Below are positions 53,560 to 53,667 of a stretch of 53,667 nt of DNA, one piece after another. Within the stretch, counting starts at the first letter, position 1, and the number at the start of each line of letters is the position of its first letter. A program made the position numbers and the translations under genes. The notes beneath the pieces are model-generated. The model had not been told where the DNA came from. It made no database searches and saw nothing but the letters and a program-made list of their open reading frames with translations. This stretch comes from an uncultured Dokdonia sp. (GTDB taxonomy: Bacteria > Bacteroidota > Bacteroidia > Flavobacteriales > Flavobacteriaceae): assembly GCA_938002835.1 (NCBI GenBank), contig CALKZS010000165.1, positions 1-53,667 of the forward strand, given 5' to 3'.

Positions 53560-53667
53560 TTAATTTTTAGAATTAGACGCAAGTATCCCTGGGCTTCTAT
53601 ACAAATTATAAGACATCGCCTCCATTAGGTTTTGAGTGTGCATTTTTTTGATGCCTCTATATCTTGC
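53560..53667 (-). CDS. C-terminal end of a DDE transposase (partial)
   Basis: At the window edge the minus strand ends in ARYRGIKKMHTQNLMEAMSYN... LYRSPGILASNSKN and a TAA at 53560-53562. R-Y-R-G-x-x-K, then an aliphatic/A-Y-N-L helix, is typical of the end of IS1182/IS5-like DDE transposases. The rest and the other inverted repeat lie outside the window. Confidence 0.55.
   Translation of the reverse strand, partial: ARYRGIKKMHTQNLMEAMSYNLYRSPGILASNSKN

Overview
The window is chromosomal DNA from a member of the Bacteroidota, very probably a marine Flavobacteriaceae. It is AT-rich and lipoproteins with short Bacteroidetes-type lipoboxes are abundant. Family markers include a long N-terminally extended NusB, DUF349, tandem DUF368, DUF3276/PUR, DUF5686 and DUF3857-transglutaminase proteins, and a type IX secretion C-terminal signal on a 1575-residue adhesin-like protein. 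Promoters that can be recognised fit the Bacteroidetes TTG-N19/20-TAnnTTTG pattern. No tRNA, rRNA or CRISPR array is present; the only recognised RNA gene is the SRP RNA (17639-17732, minus).

Layout. 1-2.3 kb: two LVIVD-type lipoproteins and a Cu/Zn superoxide dismutase. 2.4-4.2 kb, minus: yajC, a DUF1573 lipoprotein, nusB. 4.3-6.6 kb: an ABC exporter and a PUR-like protein. 6.6-8.3 kb, minus: a lipoprotein and an exported RidA-like protein. 8.4-11.7 kb: HerA/DUF853 ATPase, lipoprotein, cupin, alpha/beta hydrolase. 11.7-13.5 kb: a decayed gene and a small membrane protein. 13.7-17.5 kb, minus: a giant transglutaminase/TPR protein. 17.6-23 kb: SRP RNA, glutaminyl cyclase-like lipoprotein and several surface or unknown proteins, including an orphan PD-(D/E)XK-like protein. 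23-26.8 kb, minus: DUF5686 outer-membrane protein, LAS-type peptidase, smpB. 27-29.4 kb: lipoproteins and a 43-residue membrane protein. 29.4-35.8 kb, minus: DUF349 protein, aroE, two DUF368 proteins, TPR protein. 36-42 kb: a membrane gene broken by TGA, an esterase-like protein, ettA and pabB. 42.1-43 kb: a methyltransferase pseudogene and a VF530-type gene. 43-53.4 kb, minus: secreted proteins, a beta-barrel protein, the HYR-repeat adhesin, and a LytTR response regulator with its sensor kinase. The right edge holds the C-terminal end of a transposase.

Two signals stand out that gene calls do not explain. First, the palindrome CTTTCGCGAAAG (often extended to 16-22 nt) occurs ten times exactly plus near-copies. 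It lies between genes and inside coding regions in three different reading frames, far more often than chance predicts in such AT-rich DNA. Second, upstream of the LytTR/histidine-kinase operon lie two identical 10-mers TGTGAAATAG exactly 21 bp apart. Similar 21-bp-spaced pairs lie upstream of the adhesin gene and at 50431-50461, and a single copy lies upstream of the secreted-protein gene at 43177. Together these suggest a local, self-controlled LytTR regulon for cell-surface proteins.

Several genes are visibly decaying: the frameshifted gene near 11.7-12.3 kb, the TGA-interrupted gene at 36.0 kb, and the methyltransferase remnant at 42.1-42.8 kb. A shared CGCAACC-N15-CATCT element upstream of the first lipoprotein and of a 27-residue ORF may be an ECF-sigma-type promoter.
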